A stretch of DNA of 33,630 nucleotides, taken from positions 1 through 33,630 of the forward strand of contig JAAMXP010001209.1 in the NCBI GenBank assembly GCA_019693395.1, given 5' to 3'. Source of the stretch: Ettlia oleoabundans. Lineage: Eukaryota > Chlorophyta > Chlorophyceae > Chlamydomonadales. A model generated the notes under the pieces. That model made no database searches, was not told the DNA's origin, and saw only the letters and a list, made by a program, of their open reading frames with translations. The position numbers were made by a program, and so were the translations under genes. Positions 32,437 through 33,630 of the stretch are shown piece after piece (position 1 is the stretch's first letter; each line of letters starts with the position of its first letter).

Positions 32437-32858
32437 GGTCCCAGAACTGCCAAAGCGGGCTCAAGTGAGGGCCATGGGGAGGGAGAGTTTAAGCAAGGTT
32501 GATCGGAGCACGCTTAACACGGGACTGCAGCTTCACTGCTTCGTCGCGATCATAGGAGCGTACCTTGACGGCCGCAAGCGGGCGATTGGATCTAACGCAG
32601 CCCAGCAGCATGTACTGCAGCTATACAGTGATGTATTTTGCACAGGTGCTTGCAGCTGTCATTCCATCGGCCGCCAAGCGGACCCCTTTGTCTGAGAATC
32701 CTAAGTATTGGGCAACACTGCACAAGTCGTTTTCGACAAATTGTTTCATCACGTCGCGGGCCCATCGCCTGTTCCCGAGGCACCCGGCACTTGCGGAGGA
32801 TCTACCCTGTGGTTGTCGCCCATAATTACCGCTTGGTTGAAGCGCAGCCCGAAGAAGC
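32437..32858. promoter_or_regulatory. Divergent intergenic region between myosin XI and PurM
   Basis: The two ATGs are 422 bases apart and point away from each other, so this region should contain both promoters. No TATA box or known element was recognised. A minus-strand open frame crosses the right part (see rejected items). Confidence 0.45.
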
Positions 32859-33630
32859 ATGCGGGCCATGCTCAACCAGGCTGCGGCAGTGCAGGGCCCC
32901 AGCACAATCGCTAGCAGCAGCAGTGCCAGCAGCCCGCGGCCAACAGCAGCACCTTCAACATCATGCTGCCGGCAGCGGTCCCGGCCCAACCAGTGGCGAC
33001 AGGCGGCACCTGTCGCTGCTACACCCTCTGCTGAGGGCCTTTCCTACAAGGATGCGGGGGTCGACATTGATGCCGGCAACGAGCTAGTCAAGCGCATTCA
33101 AAAGCTCAACCCCAACATCGGTGGCTTCAGCGGCATGGTTCCCTTTGGTGCGAGAGCTGCATGGTGCTGTTCCATCTCGACCGCTGCGTGGTGGGGCAAC
33201 CGGTGTAGACTGGCCATGCATGCATGCGTTCAGTGCATAATGCAAACAGCCACGAGGGAAAGTTGCTCCTGGGCATATGCTGGATATGAACGACACTTTC
33301 AGTCAGAAGGAACTGGCTGCAGGCCCTAATGCTAATGGTGGACCCCAACATGCACCGCCCGCTGCTAGCAGTGCTTTCACCACCTTGGTAACCCCACCGC
33401 CCATCACTTCCTCCACGACTCCCGGTTTATGCCATCCTGCCCGCCTGCAGGTGACTCGTTCCTGGTGGCGGGCACCGACGGCGTGGGCACCAAGCTGAAG
33501 CTGGCATTTGACATGGGCAAGCACGACACCGTGGGCATCGACCTGGTGGCGATGAGCGTCAACGACATTGTCACAAGCGGCGCGCAGCCCATGTTCTTCC
33601 TCGACTACTTTGCTTGCGGCAAGCTGGAGG
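32859..33630 (+). CDS. PURM: Phosphoribosylformylglycinamidine cyclo-ligase (AIR synthase), plastid-type precursor, 5' part
   Basis: Exons 32859-33147 and 33451-33630 join in phase (TTT G / GT GAC), and the gene runs off the right edge with about 156 residues visible. The first 58 or so residues are rich in Ala, Ser, Pro and Arg with almost no acid, as in a chloroplast transit peptide. The mature start is [20 protein letters not shown], the typical PurM N-terminus. Exon 2 gives [20 protein letters not shown] and [20 protein letters not shown] then [10 protein letters not shown]. These are the ATP/FGAM-binding motifs of the PurM fold. The enzyme closes the imidazole ring, turning FGAM plus ATP into AIR, step five of purine synthesis, which in plants is in the plastid. 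The start at 32859 has a second ATG three codons later. Confidence 0.92.

Noticed and set aside
32621..32989. Minus-strand 122-codon open frame overlapping the PurM start
   Set aside because: Part of it looks low in repeats and protein-like, but it overlaps the PurM coding exon and the divergent promoter, lacks a recognisable motif, and its codon use is less GC-biased than that of the real exons.
1..33630. tRNA, rRNA, transposon, CRISPR array or viral genes
   Set aside because: Nothing with cloverleaf elements, terminal inverted repeats, transposase or reverse-transcriptase motifs, or spaced identical repeats was seen on either strand.

Overview
The window is nuclear DNA of a green alga (Chlorophyta), probably a core chlorophyte such as a trebouxiophyte. 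It is GC-rich and gene-dense. Genes carry many short spliceosomal introns, mostly 100-250 bases, with GT-AG ends and a few GC-AG ends. The proteins are plant or algal in type: a class XI myosin, an AZG-type purine permease and a plastid-type PurM precursor. There are three runs of N, all inside introns. No organelle, bacterial or viral gene was seen, and no tRNA, rRNA or CRISPR array.

Layout: (1) 23-1713, minus, a NIPA-like (DUF803) membrane transporter running off the left edge. (2) 2221-about 3698, minus, a glutamine-rich protein with a SANT/Myb-like domain and a forkhead-like winged helix. (3) 3858-7623, plus, APC4 of the anaphase-promoting complex, divergent from gene 2. (4) 8188-16503, minus, a 21-exon adenine/guanine permease with a disordered C-terminal tail of about 720 residues. 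(5) 17392-20462, plus, an F-box-like leucine-rich-repeat protein. (6) 20675-22612, minus, a homologue of HROB (MCM8IP/C17orf53), an OB-fold loader of the MCM8-MCM9 helicase. (7) 22962-32436, minus, a complete 21-exon myosin XI. (8) 32859 to the right edge, plus, the 5' part of PurM (AIR synthase), divergent from myosin.

Exons were joined by hand. At each junction I required a splice dinucleotide, matching codon phase and continuity of the protein family. Inferred sizes: APC4 812 aa, permease 1327 aa, F-box/LRR 553 aa, HROB 534 aa, myosin 1647 aa. No transcript evidence was available, so the start codons of the SANT protein and HROB and a few splice choices remain tentative; these are flagged.

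The genes do not form one pathway. Loose themes are cell-cycle ubiquitination (APC4, perhaps the F-box protein), purine supply (permease, PurM) and recombination (HROB). The less ordinary items are the SANT plus winged-helix architecture, the repeated short motifs in HROB, the long permease tail, the duplicated 5' splice site in the myosin neck, and frame-verified GC-AG introns.
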